Shown: positions 1 to 12,639 of the stretch, in pieces
How positions within the stretch are numbered: position 1 is the stretch's first letter
Layout: every line of letters starts with the position of its first letter
From: Polytrichum commune
Lineage: Eukaryota > Streptophyta > Polytrichopsida > Polytrichales > Polytrichaceae
Length of the DNA stretch: 64,000 bases
Direction: 5' to 3'
Assembly (NCBI GenBank): GCA_950295325.1
Contig: OX485807.1
Coordinates: 20,121,666 to 20,185,665 of the forward strand
Notes under the pieces: generated by a model
The model's database searches: none
Told to the model about the DNA's origin: nothing
The model's input: the letters and a program-made list of their open reading frames with translations, nothing else
Program-made: the position numbers and the translations under genes

Positions 1-86
1 GAAAATCATAATACCCTCTGCGAAAACCAAAGGGAGATTACACAACATTCATGGTCACGGCTCTTGGCTCGTGTGTGAAGTGGCCC
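1..86. mobile_element. Tourist-like MITE, right end only
   Basis: The last part of this segment reads as the inverted terminal repeat of the 498/499-bp MITE seen at 14523-15020 and 41389-41887 (core GGGCCACTTCACAC on the reverse strand), and it is followed by TTA at 87-89. The rest of the copy lies outside the window. The family assignment rests on those two full copies. Confidence 0.7.
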
Positions 87-89
87 TTA

Positions 90-444
90 CTAACTTATTA
101 TTCCCCACAGCAGGGGCTCTCGAGCCCTCCTGTCTGACAATAAGGATTGACACTGCTTGCATGGAATATATCTGGCCAAGCAAGCATCAGTATCAGCGCC
201 CCACTGTTCTTCTTCTTCTTCTCATTATAATAATAATACTGCTACTACCGCTCCTCACCAACTACCACTCGTTTGCTTTGGCCCAAAGCCACCCACTGGA
301 GCCTGGCCACCCCACCTGGGATTGGGACACTTGATCTGATGCGTCACTAAGTTAACATATTGTATTGGCAATGTGTCCTACGATACGCGGTATAAAGTGT
401 TTCGTGCCACTAGGGTAACTTCTCTAATGACACTTCTCGTGCAT
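90..444. other. Intergenic stretch, no gene seen
   Basis: Low-complexity TTC/ATA runs occur around 208-242. Short open frames here have no recognisable domain. I see nothing functional. Confidence 0.5.
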
Positions 445-1060
445 AGGTGTCTCGGGTGAGCTTTGGGCGTGATTGGTTGGGATCCCTCGCGTTTTCCAAG
501 TTCAACCGGTCAAGTGTTGACATCTGTCGGTTGTTCTTTTATTAAGTTGGGGTATATTCTCTAGATTCGTCGTCTAAAAGTGGTGGACAACCCTCTTGGA
601 GTCTTGAGGCATGAGCACATGACAACGGCCCGCCTCAGCCTCTTCCTGGCGGACTGTCAGGTGGCCCCTTGTGGTTGGCCGGCGGGGTAGGCTGATACGC
701 CAGGCGGGCACAAAGCGCCTTGTTGTGCCCGCCTCCGCCTTCCCCGCTTTCCGTTTACCCTGTCTCAATGTCGTGGGTAATCTCGGTGTCATGAAAGAGA
801 AAGGAGAGAGAGGAAATTTGAGTGCCGCAGTAAGAAATTTACAAAGAATTACATGGCGGAGGATGCCAAATCCGTGGGTTCTGGGTTGGGACGGAGGGTC
901 CGCTTCGCCACCCTCGCCGGAGGAGCTGGATGAGAATCATCCCCTCCGCTAGGCGGAACGGCTGATGATTGCTCATGTGCGCGGCACCTTGAACTTTAAC
1001 CGGTTTACTTCTCAACCTAAATTGGTTCTTATGTAACTAGCGGTCGGTAACGGGTGTTGT
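445..1060 (+). repeat. Dispersed ~230-bp repeat, copy 1, split by a GC-rich insertion
   Basis: The two outer parts (about 445-608 and 985-1060) align in order with uninterrupted copies at 4012-4226, 53518-53735 and 57818-58043. Shared landmarks are a 'gggatc..gttttccaag' block, 'ttgacatct', 'tatattct..agatt', 'ggagtcttga' and 'aaccggtt'. Between them lies about 375 bp (609-984) that is much more GC-rich and absent from the other copies. The insert has imperfect inverted ends (CATGAGCA near 610, TGCTCATG near 971). The class of the host repeat is not clear; no coding capacity is visible. Confidence 0.65.
609..984. mobile_element. GC-rich insertion inside the dispersed repeat
   Basis: This block interrupts a repeat that is continuous in three other places in the window. 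It is rich in CCGCC/GGCGG and its two ends look like degenerate inverted repeats. Open frames of 72-93 codons run through it on both strands, as expected from GC content alone, and show no domain. It could be a non-autonomous DNA element or a captured fragment. Confidence 0.45.
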
Positions 1061-4011
1061 CATGGATGACTGAAATTTGAATGAAATCCATGTCAATCGT
1101 GGAAACATCCAAGTTTGGTATGTTATGCATCCTAACAAATTATGTAGTGAAATATGGCTTGGATGATTGGATTCTGGATGAAAATCCCACTTGGGAAGTG
1201 ACAATGATTGGAACATTGTGGATTCATAAGCTCCAAAAAAACATTTAACAAGGAATGGCAAATAATGATAGGGTTTACGTTTAGTGTTGGTGACACTACA
1301 CGGGAAGTTAACAATTAGCAGTTGAGCAAGAGGAATAGAAGTGGTGGCACTAAGTGCTATATTTTATTGTAGTTCCCCTCTACCACCAACAATGTGGAAG
1401 TGTGGTTACTATGTCATAAATATATCTATATTGTCAAATACACATTTGTCACGTGGATGGTCACATTTTCGTGATGGCGTTTGTTCATCCATCATTTTTG
1501 GGCACCCTCGCATGATGCTCTTCATCATTGCCAAGCTTGCAAGGAGCACAAGATGAGATTCCAATTTCTAGTGCATTGTATAGTGCTCAAGCATGCATAT
1601 GTTAACACAAGGAAACATTATGGAATTTGTGATGAGCAATCAACTATGATGAGTATGCAATAGGGTATAATTTATTGTCGCATGTGTAGCAAGCATGGTG
1701 CTAGTATTCTTCAAAATTGCAAAGTGTCACAATTCCATCCATACCACGTTTAAGTATCATGTTTTCATCCCACCTTATTATCTTTGGTATCAAAACTCAT
1801 TTGTTAACTTCATTCACATCCACCAAGCCCTATCCACAAAAATCAATGTAAATGAAGCAAATGTAATTGCCCACCAACACTAAAACCTAACGTACTTACC
1901 AAGTGTGTTTTTGTGTCAAGTTTTGGTTCCTCTCAAATAGAAAATATAGTCTAGGCCTAACTTGCTTCGTTCTAGTGACCCTTTAACTATCACATGGCAG
2001 TGTATTTTAATGAACTTCATATTCTTAGTAATAGTACCGCCTTTGATGTTGAGAACATGTGACGCAACTATCATTGACATTTGTTATGATCATCCACTTG
2101 TATGTGGAAGACAACTCCTCATTGCAACAAAGAATCAGAAAATTAATCCTCGCTAAGATGTGGAAAGAAAAGACTCTTCATTGCAACGAAGACTAAGAAC
2201 AGGCAAAGACATGTGTCTTGTGCCTTACCTCTACAACACCTGTTAGTTTGGCCCGAGCGCGTGGCATCCGTGCACAAGTGGAAGGTAAGTAGGTGGGTGA
2301 GATGTGATTGGTAGGTAGGTAGGCAAGTTGATACCTTAATAAGTACCACATGCGTCTCAAACCAAAAGACAAACTTCGTCGGTGGAATAATAGATGTGCA
2401 ACCAACTTGATATACCATATATGTAAGTTTTTTATGCTTGTCATTAAACAAATTTGACGCATTCTTGGTCTAATGAATCTTCATGCTACTAATCTAACAT
2501 TTGTCGATGTCATCCACCCCAACAATATATCTTTCAACTGTCAATAGATTGCTCAACACCCCACCATCACAACATTGCACAACTGCTTGGTTGCGCTCCG
2601 CGGGATGAGGGTATCACAGTAGCATACTTCTCTTTTAATTCCGGGGGGTTCCCCATTTGTGGAGAGCACTCAAGTTGTGTACTATGAACTCTTCAACATA
2701 CATCTGTGAATTATCCGAGTGTTTTAATTGCAACCTCTTTCTATGAAAAGAGACCATCATATCCGGAAAGTCAATACCTTTCAAATAAAAATGTAACATT
2801 TTCAATGTTTCAATTGTCTTAGATAAGATTAGTTATGGTTCATCTCCAAGCATGCTATTCAACCCAACAAAAAAAACAAGAAGATTGGATGTCCAAGTGT
2901 AGGCAAAGACAATATATGCGCATGCATCGAAATAAACTCAAAAGTCTTCTCACATTCAAATCTGTAGATGTATTTAACGACCTCTCTTGTTAAGTATGTG
3001 AGAAAGGGGCTACTAATTCATAAGATTCTTAAATCTAAAAGTGTGTATACCTGGAATATTTCAAATTAAACATAATTGTCTAACAGTCAAAATTAGAGAT
3101 TAATTCTGAACTATTTATGGTTTCTCCGAGATTTAATCTTCATTGTCTCTACCAACAACATACCCCATGGAGTGTGGGTTTTCCTTACCAAACTAACAGT
3201 CGAGCAAATATTATGCAATTTCTAAGCATACAAGAAGAACATTTATCATGTGTCAAACACATTCTTCTTGTTCTCTAGAAAAAAATTAAAGTCTTCAAGG
3301 TTACAAGGTGAAACCAACTTGCTAATGCATTTGATAAGCCTAAACATAACTCTTCACACCAACATTTGCAAATGGAAATTTATTTATTTTGCACTCTTTG
3401 TTGTATCTATAGTGGGTGATCTTACATAAGTAGGGGCCGGTTATGATTGTTGTGAAGAAGCACACCGGTCAGAAAAAAGAAGGGGAATGGAGCAATACGA
3501 TTGACTACAAAATGGGCTCTTCGCTAGCCGGGGTTTACACAACGGCCAAGACTTCTGTGCTAGAGGACTTCAACCACGTATGAAAAAATGACATGGTTGC
3601 CATTGCAACATATGTTGCTAGGGGAGTTTTCCAAAGGTCAAGTTTGTTGGGCAACCTCAAACCCTCAAACATGAAACTTAACCTTTAAAGAACTCCAACT
3701 TGAAAATTTTTTTTTTTTAAATTAAAATTTTTTTGTTTCTTTTTCATCTTGTCCACCATACCAGCTATTGCATGAAATAGCCTTGTCTTGGGCGGATATT
3801 CTTGACCTCTTCTTTTCACTTCTTCACTATAGTCTAAACCAATCCTAAGGATATTGACAATCCTTACGATATTTTTGGAGGTTTCCTCCATCAGTTGTTG
3901 AGATCACCTTTGAATTAACATTGTAGTTTCCTCATGGTCCCCAAAGTGGATCAACCTAGATTAATTGTGACAATTTTATGTCATATAGTCATCTCAAACC
4001 GGCCCTTATTC
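1061..4011. other. Repeat-rich intergenic DNA, no gene
   Basis: The stretch 1061-1345 resembles the CACTA-ended MITE at 14141-14469: shared 'catggatga..gaa', 'atgttatgcatcctaac' and a final 'ggtgacact'. The remainder is AT-rich with many short frames and no domain or splice pattern I can defend. Confidence 0.45.
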
Positions 4012-4226
4012 CGTGTCCGGGGAGATTTCTTGGGCATAGTTTGTCGGGATCCTAGTGTTCTCAAGTCCAACCGATTTCATGTTGACATCTTTCGGCTTCT
4101 CTTATTTAGCTTGAAGCATATTCCATAGATTCCTCTCAAACAATAGCTAATCACCCCAAAGTTTTGAACTTCAACCGGTTCATTTGTAACTTTGTAGCGG
4201 TCTATTGGTTGTCCCCGTTCATTGCA
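4012..4226 (+). repeat. Dispersed ~230-bp repeat, copy 2
   Basis: Uninterrupted copy of the repeat described at 445-1060. It begins near 'gtgtccggggagat' and ends near 'ccccgttcattg'. Copies 2-4 share start, order of blocks and end, so the unit is about 215-230 bp. No terminal inverted repeat or poly(A) tail is obvious. Confidence 0.65.
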
Positions 4227-5299
4227 TTTATTATTCCCTTGTTAGTTATGCAAAGTTGTGGTGGGCGCCACCATAACATTATTCAAATCCATAACACTGT
4301 TTTGTGGGACTGAAAATATTCTATGGAATATTTTGTGATATTCTCACATTCAGACTAAATATGGGAATGTCAAAGGATATTTTGTGAAATAATGTGAGTC
4401 CACAAAACAATGTTATGGATCTGAATAATGTTATGACTCTATATGCCATGGTTTGGTATTAGGTGTTCCTTCGTGATAATAGATTTTTCCAATCTATCTA
4501 GTAATAGAAAAACAATTATAGTCACGAATCCCATGTGAAACTAGACTTTATGATAACGATGGATGGTTGTTGTCATCATCATCCTCGTTTGTTAAAGATA
4601 TTGAAGAAAATGAAATGGTAAAAAAAATGGAATATAATATACACAGTATTGTGAAGATAAAAGAACGACAATCATGCCGATTTGAATCTTATAAAGAAAC
4701 CAATAATTAAGAAATAAACTGTGTGGAGGGATTGTTAACTTGCCACTCTCAACGCAATCAATAAATACTTTAAATTGATGAATTTTCATCAAACAACTTC
4801 GTGAAACATCAACCATTCAAGTGCATGAAACCAAAGAAACATTTGATGGTAAAAAACATTTCCACGTCTTGTTTGGCATAGGTAATTGCAACCTCGATGA
4901 TTTGACGTAGTAACATGCAATCCAACTCCAGTATAAAGTGGCCTTGACTTATTGATGAGCCAAGTTCGTGTTTGTGTTTCTTCCAAGGGCTCTAGTATGC
5001 CGCACACTACTAGTGCCAACGCAATTTATTAAGTAAGGGAGATTGGGTGTGCATATTGTTTATGTAAAAGAGGGTTTAAACCCAAAGCCCCATTATTGAT
5101 CTCAAGTAAACTTTGAGGTTTAAGTTTCCCAAAATGGTCACATGTGATCATTTGGTGAAACTTGGTAATACCTTCCTACTTCACTTCACACTAGAGTTGA
5201 GGGAGTAAGGCATCAAGGAAGTTTGGATGGATCAAAGGCTTACCTACAATCTTATTTAACATACAAGGATAATGTTTTGTGGTCTAGTGGGATGTGTAT
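4227..5299. other. Intergenic stretch, no gene seen
   Basis: The block 4275-4440 contains an imperfect inverted repeat: 'gccaccataacattattcaaatcc' at the left and 'ggatctgaataatgttatgac' at the right, so it may be a small foldback MITE. Otherwise nothing is recognised. Confidence 0.4.
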
Positions 5300-6690
5300 C
5301 AAGCGCACCTCAAGAGGTAGGTCTAACACAAAACCAAGAGACCATGACACTTCAAAATCGTACAAAACCTCGGTCATTATAGCTTAATTTGTAGAAGACC
5401 CACATGAACGAGATGGTAACAAAACAACATTTGGTTAAGCGCCCCAGTCGCAAGTGTCTTTTACCCTATAAGGTATGTGGGTGTTATTCGGTTTGTTTTT
5501 CATGCTCTCCAACTTCTACTTATCAAATTTACACAATGAAACTTGTGTTGTGATGAAGCACAAGCAAAACTCGGGACCTTCCATGATCTGCTCAAGGTTA
5601 TCAGAAAGACATTTTTGTTGATTTCTTAATTGAACACATAAATCCTTTGAGTTGTGTTCACTATTGAGTGTGGTGTAATTAGCAAAATTTGTAGACGTAG
5701 TCCAATCTCTTTTAAGCGAACGTCTTTATGATGCTTGTCCTTTGATCCTCACCTAACCACACACCAATCAAACATAAGCAATTTGCATAAGAAAAGTAAC
5801 CAAATTACACCTACAAACCTTATACTTGAAGGCCCATGCCCACACACAAAACTTCAATTCAAGTCTCCATGGTACGACGTATGGAGGAGTTCAAGGGCGC
5901 TTGATAGTTTTAATCTTAGTCACAGCTCATGGCCATAGTGTAAAGTGGAGAGAGAGAGAGAGGCAATCATCGTATGCAAATGTACCTCTCATTCATCCGA
6001 CATAAAAGCCACGAAGTAGTATACAACTTGAGGCTACTTTGTTCAGTTGATTTGATACCAAAATAAGCTTTAAAGACCCCTAACAATTCCACCCAAAGTC
6101 ATATGAGATGAATCGGCAACAACCCTAAGGTAGATGGATCTTAAGTGGCTCGTTTCCTCAATCGGGTCCTTGTACTTAATTGGTACGTGGTTTGGCGAGG
6201 ATCAAAGAGCAAACATCATTAAAGACACATGTTTAAAAAAGATCGGACGACGTCTTCAACTATTAATAACTACTCCACACTCAACAGTCAACACAATCAG
6301 GACAACATGTGTATCTAGTTAAGAAATCAACAAACGAGCACTTCTAATAACCATAACTAAATAAAGGGAGCTCCATATTTCAATCCAATTCTTGCAGATC
6401 TTTAATCTTCAACGAGTTGACGCAACACGGAATATTATTTCTTGAGAGTGTGTACATCTAATCGGTAGAAGTTAAAGAACATCTTAAACAAACCAAATAA
6501 CACCCACATATCTTACAAGGTAAAACACACGTGCGACTGGGGCGCTCAACCAAATGTCGTTTTGTTACCATCTCATTCACGTAGCTCTTCTACAAAACAA
6601 GCTATAACGAATGAGATTTTGTACGATTTTGAAGTGTCACGGTCTCTCTTGGTTTTGTTTTGTTGTGTGTTAGACCCACCTCTTCAAGTT
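5300..6690. repeat. Long foldback (inverted repeat) of about 1.4 kb
   Basis: The left arm (about 5300-5790) and right arm (about 6170-6690) are inverted copies of each other over most of their length, with mismatches and small indels. Matching pairs include 5318-5345 with 6640-6680, 5455-5516 with 6461-6530, 5655-5690 with 6255-6300 and 5723-5775 with 6185-6225. The outer part of each arm is homologous to the interior of the MITEs at 14523-15020 and 41389-41887. A block at 39755-39830 matches the inner part. A transcript across it could fold into a long hairpin; that is inference. Confidence 0.7.
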
Positions 6691-8908
6691 CCGTCTTCGG
6701 ACGGACACGAGAGGGACGCGCGTAGACTACGATACAATTCCCTCTCTTCATGGTGTAAAGTGGCTCCCTTCATTCTCGTTATGCATACCTTAACTTTACT
6801 TTACTTTACTTTACTTCACTTTACTTCACTCCACTCCACTCCACTCTATCCACACGACTTTTGCACACCCACTAAAAGGTTGCCAAAAAGACAAGCCGTG
6901 CGACCTCCTCCTCCTCCTCCTCGTACTTCTTCTTCGTATTACGAATGATTATTATTACAACAAAAGAAGTGCAAAGGAGACGCGTGTCTTTTGTGTGTGT
7001 GTGTTGGGGGTTGAGGGGGGGGGGGGGTGGGCCCCGCCGGTGGTGCCCTTTAGTGGCCTACTTTACTTGAACGGGCTATGCCAATCCGGTTCAATCAGTA
7101 GCTAGAATGGGTGGCCATGCCCTTTTAACTTTCTCTCGCTCCTTTTCCTCTTCCTCTTTCCTTCCTTTAAACGCGAGGAGTGTTGGTAGTTTAATGGGGT
7201 CGAGGAGCATATAAGAAGTTATAATCCACACATGCCAATGATGAGTGGGGCTTGTGAGGAGCGAATATTATAGTATAGTAGTTTAATAAGGCCGCAATCT
7301 TGAGCAGGGATTTTGCTGTGTCGGCCTGGATGTGGAATGGGCAGGCTTTTAATTCATTTCCATCATTGACGAGGCCATTACTTACTTTTGTATACGCATC
7401 TTGGCAGTGGTTTTGGCTTGCATGCCTTGGAATCCATGGTGTAAGTTAAGCTCCGTAGTAATAAGTTGCATGCTAGGGTATCAATTCTCCCTTCCAAGTT
7501 TCTAAGTTCTCACCCATAACCCCTCGATGGCTCTTCGATGGTTTTTGTTTGTTAGGGTTAAAGGAAAAAGGAATCAATTTGTGTGTCTAGGAATTTATGT
7601 TTTGGGAGTGGCTTGGGATGTTCGAGCACAACATTGTCGTTCCCTCCCACCTTGCAATATCGAATGAGATTAGGGCATGTGGCTGGTCAATCACCTAAAC
7701 TACTCCTAAACATGATGTTTAGTGCCATGTACTATTTTTCATTTACATATTGTTATGTTTCTATACCATTGATGTATTTAGTATTACTAAATAACGTTGT
7801 TATGCTTTTATAGTGTCCAAGCTACAAATTTAGCATTTGTTGGTAAAATATAACATATATGGTAAATAGATATAGCATTGCGTAATGCTAAATAGTAAGT
7901 GACACTAACTATTGTATTTAGTGTAGTAAACTATGAAACTGATTAATTACTCACTTCACTAGGTAGATGTAATCCGAACAATCTCAACTTTTGTGTGAAG
8001 GCTCACTAATATAGCTTAGGAATATCCATCGTTGGATGTTTGGAAAAATCCATTTATTCATTGCCCATCCGCTATCTTCAAGTCCTAAGTCCCGAGTCAC
8101 TTAAACTCAATCCATGCCATCTGAACCGTCGAGAGCACGGGAGTTGGGGCTTACCACTTCACACATGGTCCCAAGTCCTACGTCCCAAGCATGATATGGA
8201 CGCCTACATGGTAACACTTTCTGGAGGCTGAGGACTTGTGTGTTGAGAGTGGGGTCAAGCAGAAAGCTAGACTCAACTCTCCACGGAAGTCCCGCAAAAT
8301 ATTTGTGCATAAAATAATCAAGATCCATCCTTGAAGACAATTAACCATATTTGTATGTTATCTTGAAGCTCAATAGTTGGGACTTTGCCTCCATGTAGGG
8401 ACTTGCCAACATGAGTGGGACTTGGGTCTTTGGGGTCAAAACACTAGTCCAAATTTAGCCTATGGTTAAGAATTTTGTGCGGAGAGTCAAGCAATTTAGC
8501 ATGACGTGAATAACAAGATAATGTAGTTTGCAAAACTCATGATTTATCTAACCATCCACATGTTAGAGCTTACATGAAAATATAAGAGCACAAGACTCAT
8601 CTAGGGGGACCGTTGTGCAAAACAACTAGAGATCGTGATACATGCGACTTTGAATATAGACTCCTATTCATTACTGGAAGATAAATTTTCTTTATGTAAG
8701 TCTAATATCTGCGAAACATTTTTATCTAAAATAACAAGACATGTGATGTACCTTTAGAAGCGTACTTGGAAAAGCTTCCAATAATATACTACGAACATGG
8801 TTTGATGGAGAAATGGACCCACTATTGTTAATGAGTTTTCTCAAGCCTTTTGAGATGGAGATTTATACTCCCTTTAGAACAAGTTCAACATGAGTGCTCT
8901 CAACCAAC
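6691..8908. other. Intergenic stretch with microsatellites, no gene
   Basis: Low-complexity tracts include TTTAC/CCACT repeats at 6790-6845, CTC/TTC at 6903-6930, GT at 6990-7002 and a G run at 7014-7027. The block 7750-7930 ends with the CACTA-type signature 'gacactaactattgtatttagtgtag' in split form and resembles the MITE at 11909-12127. No coding gene is defensible. Confidence 0.45.
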
Positions 8909-8911
8909 TAA

Positions 8912-9000
8912 GGGACACTTCACACACAAGCCAAGAGCTGTGACCATGAAATTGTGAGAGCCCAAAAGAAAGTGTCCAAAGGATTCATATATATACACTT
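8912..9000. mobile_element. Tourist-like MITE end, fragment
   Basis: The sequence begins GGGACACTTCACACAC after TAA (8909-8911) and continues with 'gagagcccaaaagaaagtgt', as at the left end of the copy at 41389. I could not find the matching right end, so this looks like a truncated copy. Confidence 0.55.
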
Positions 9001-9846
9001 CCTCATAATTGGTAATAGGCCGTGTGAAGACCAATCTCATAGACCAAGTAAATTTTTAACTTGTAACGTTTAAGTTTTAACACATGTCAAAGGGGTCTTA
9101 TAAACTTATGTGTATGCCATAGAACGTATAGATTATCGATGCCATGAGGGATTACCTTCCCACATGAGATGCTTCAAGCATGCCCACATAAACTTGGCTT
9201 GCTTGCTTGCTAAGTGGAGGCCTTTATTTCGGGGCACTCCATGCGGAGGGGATCTTCACCTAGTGCGATCGATATGGTCATTAGTGGCTCATTTGTGCAA
9301 GTGGAGTGAATGATTGCGAGGTGGCCAAACCATTTGTGAATGAGAACACATGATTGCCTAGTGTGTGTGAGCATGATTTTTCAACCACTCAAGTCAACTT
9401 GATTTGTTAAATAGATTTGTTAAATGGAGTCCCAATTCAACTCCGTCCCATCACATGCGATAACTTTGCTATATGATGTCCATACATAAGTTTGGCCGAT
9501 AGAATGATGTGGAAATTGTCTCATCCCGTTAGTAATTGCGAATCGCAAAGATGTAATCGTTTCAAAATCTTAATCAATGTTGAGATGCAAAACTTGTAAA
9601 AAGTGATTTTTTTTTTCTTCTTTTCTTCTTTTCTTTAAGTGGTCATCACATAGACCCTCCCAATTTTGTTGATTGTTGAACCCAGAGAACGATGCCTATG
9701 TTTTGAGAATGTAATCCGATCTCATTGTAACACATTTTTTTTAAGCTTTCATTCTTAACTCGTGCTTGCCTAGCCCTGCCATAACTTATACTACTCAAAG
9801 AGGCACCCGATTACGAAAAATCAACCACATAAGGGTCACAAAAAGT
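9001..9846. other. Intergenic stretch, no gene seen
   Basis: AT-rich sequence with a pyrimidine tract at 9608-9637. Open frames are short and without domains. Confidence 0.45.
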
Positions 9847-10130
9847 TACTCCCTCTGTCTCAAGATGATTGTCCATGCTCCTAACTTTGGTGAGATTCAG
9901 ATTCGTTGACCATTGACCGAGTAGTTGTAAGTATGACTCTTAAAATAAAAAAAACAACGACTACTCCGAAATGCCCCTGGAAGTTGTGTGTCGAAAGACT
10001 TCTTGATGATGAAAGTTTGACAGGAGAATATTTGACTTTGAGCCTCAAATTTCTAGCCAGGCAAGATAAACTGGACAATCATTTTGGGACAAACAATTCC
10101 AGGATGGTAGGACAATCATTTTGGACTATA
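9847..10130. mobile_element. Stowaway/mariner-like MITE
   Basis: The left end reads TACTCCCTCTGTCTCAAG followed by ATGATTGTCC. The right side contains GGACAATCATTTTGGGAC, its inverted counterpart. The CTCCCTC start after TA is typical of Stowaway MITEs related to Tc1/mariner (family knowledge). The right border is blurred because the inverted motif occurs twice, near 10073 and 10110, so the exact end is uncertain. Confidence 0.55.
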
Positions 10131-10131
10131 A

Positions 10132-10245
10132 GTTAATATTACTTTAACTACACGGGCAATTTACAATTAGTATCTTGCGAGACAAAGAGAATTGGTGACA
10201 CTAAATATAACATTTAGTGTAGTAAAGCAATGTAAACCAAGAGGT
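10132..10245. mobile_element. CACTA-ended MITE, 3' fragment
   Basis: The stretch 10148-10226 matches the right end of the MITE at 14141-14469 ('acacgg..caatttacaattag' then 'ggtgacactaaat..aacatttagtg'). No left end is visible. Confidence 0.5.
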
Positions 10246-10430
10246 GGTAGTAAGGTAGAGAGTGCTTAAACCAACACTTAAAGCTATTGCACATACATAT
10301 GGTTATGTGGTTCATATAAATAATTAATAAAATCATATTAGTCTTTGGGCTAAACATAGGTATAAAGAGAAGAAGAAAAACTTAGCCTCAATTTGATACT
10401 CGATGAAAATTCAAAGTCAAAACCATTACA
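10246..10430. repeat. Dispersed repeat, pair with 46340-46525
   Basis: These two blocks align over about 185 bp in the same orientation, beginning 'aaggtagag.gtgcttaaacc' and ending 'attcaaagtcaaaacca'. No terminal signature tells the class. Confidence 0.6.
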
Positions 10431-11908
10431 CTAAACATGATATTGGATTACATGCTCAAAACTTATCCACCATTTTGGGTTCAATAGTAAACACAATGGG
10501 GAGGGTCTACGCGACTACTCGAAAAGAAAGAGAAAATTCGCCTAGACCTCATATAAATGACTTTTGCAAGTCAACTCCAACTCACTAAAACTTGGAACAA
10601 TAATCGTAGTGATTCACAATGGGTTTGCAATTGCTAACCAAATGAAACAAATCCCAATCCAATCCACTAGCAAAAGCATGCAGGTGGAGTTGAAAGAGCC
10701 CATAATAGGGTCACATGTATTAGTGTGTAATTTTGTGAAAGATATCTTAGAGATGGTGAAGGTTGGAAATTAAACCCCCTCTTATGCCCTGATCACACCA
10801 AAATATCCGTCCGGTTCGAGCCATGAAATTGATGGGGATTATGTTGAAAAATAAATCATGGCCCATCACTTTTCACATTATTATAGCCGGAGATGTTGAT
10901 GGATGGTGTTTGAACTGGCTAGTGTGATTAGCCCCTTACTCAACAAATATGTTTAAATCTTGGTTCCTCAAATCATTTTGTTGTGGACCATCTAATTTAA
11001 AATAAACGACCTTACCTTCAACAAGATTAGACAGGATGTCAAGAAGGTTATGCAAAGTATTTGCCAATGTCTCAAGTTGATAATGCTAGAATTGTGTGGG
11101 AGAAAATTGCAAAGGATGCAGACAAGGCTTCCATCTACATAAATGTTTTAAAAAATTTTCTAGGGGGTGCATTCTTCATTAGAATTTTGAAATATGTTCA
11201 TGGGTGATTATGAAATAAAACCCCATGTAGAAGGAATATTCACAGAGATGAAAAAAAATACAATTACTAATGGATTTTTTAATTATAAATTCATATTCAC
11301 ACCAAGGTTCTTAGTTTAATATGATAAATGGCCCAACTAATACACAAAATATAAATATATGAAACAATGGGTCTTTACTATTTAGACAATCCACTTCACT
11401 TTGCAATGCGAAAGGCATTGAAATCTTTGTCACCCATGGGATGTAACTCATAATAGAATCATCCTACTACATATGTCATTGAAGCTAGGGCAATGCATCG
11501 GATGAAACTACCAAGTCTATTGCCAAATTTTTGTCTAAATTGTAGGACCTTTGTTTTTGTACAATTGCCTCCACTTAAAAATCTCATTAGCCTTTTTATG
11601 TGCACACACTAGACAAAAAAACGTTCCCTTTGGGTATATTATGTATGCTACTGTCTCAAATAATTCTCTTTTTACACTCACATTCATATGTACACGGTAT
11701 GACAACGAGTGCACCCTAGGGGATAAAATGGACATGTTGGAAGGGCCACCAACCTTCTCTATCATAGAAACCTTTAGTTTGGCATCCATTTTCTCACATG
11801 CTCACCTTGGTCACTTCTAGTTTAGGTGACCTTGTGTAAAACGAAGTGGGACTGCTGCTCATTTCTCAACCAATGAGAGATTTTAGCAAACAGTGGTCGT
11901 GGTCACTA
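10431..11908. other. Intergenic stretch, no gene seen
   Basis: AT-rich DNA. The overlapping frames at 11535-11820 on both strands have no recognisable domain and no supporting context. Confidence 0.45.
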
Positions 11909-12127
11909 CACTATAATATTGTATTTAGTGTCACTTATTATTTGGAATTACACAATGTTTTATCTTAATATTGTTAATGTAAATTTCTACCAAGTAGAGA
12001 TGTTAATGTTCTACTTTGTCCAAACAACCAATTCGACCTTTGTTGGCAAATAAATGAAATGTACAACCAATAGTTGTAGTGTTGTTTAATTCTAATTAGT
12101 ATGTGACACTAAATACAATAATTAGTG
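11909..12127. mobile_element. CACTA-ended short MITE, copy A
   Basis: It starts CACTATAATATTGTATTTAG and ends with AATTAGTG, so the ends are inverted repeats with CACTA/TAGTG tips. The interior aligns with 44923-45122 (shared 'ttacacaatg', 'aaacaaccaatt.gacctttgttg', 'gtgacactaaatacaat'). CACTA tips are typical of the CMC superfamily. At about 200-220 bp the element has no coding capacity. Confidence 0.6.
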
Positions 12128-12433
12128 TAGTCACTACACTAAATAAGATATTTAGTGTTGATTATATTTAATGTTGCTACCACCCTACCTTGCTCAACAC
12201 TAATTTTCATTTTTTGACAATTAGTGTTAGAAAATATATTGGATTTCTCTTTTTATCAATTTTTTTTTCATATCCTTACTAACACTAAATTCAAACATGT
12301 AGCTTCCACATATTACCATAGTGGATATTTAGTGTTTGAGTTTACATTTAATGTTACTTACTTTCATAGGGTTATCGATATTTAGTGCATGCGTTTGTAT
12401 TTAGTGTATCAAATACTAAATATCCTATTTACT
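12128..12433. mobile_element. CACTA-ended repeat, adjacent
   Basis: The sequence holds repeated inverted motifs of the form CACTAAATA..TATTTAGTG at 12136-12166, 12320-12345 and 12365-12430, and closes with 'ctgtagtg'. It may be a second element abutting copy A, or one larger composite running 11904-12433. Confidence 0.45.
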
Positions 12434-12639
12434 GTAGTGTAAACGGGCCCTCAATAAAGAAAGAAAAATAAAGGTGAATAGAGATGGATACAAGGATTGT
12501 GCAGATCTGCCGTTGGGTCTAATTACTAGTACACGAACAATTTCACAAAAAACGGAGGTTCAACTAGAAATAAAAAAGAGAATGCTTGTCACAACAACGG
12601 TAATTATAAGTAGCAAATTGATCCAAGGTATGTGGGCCT

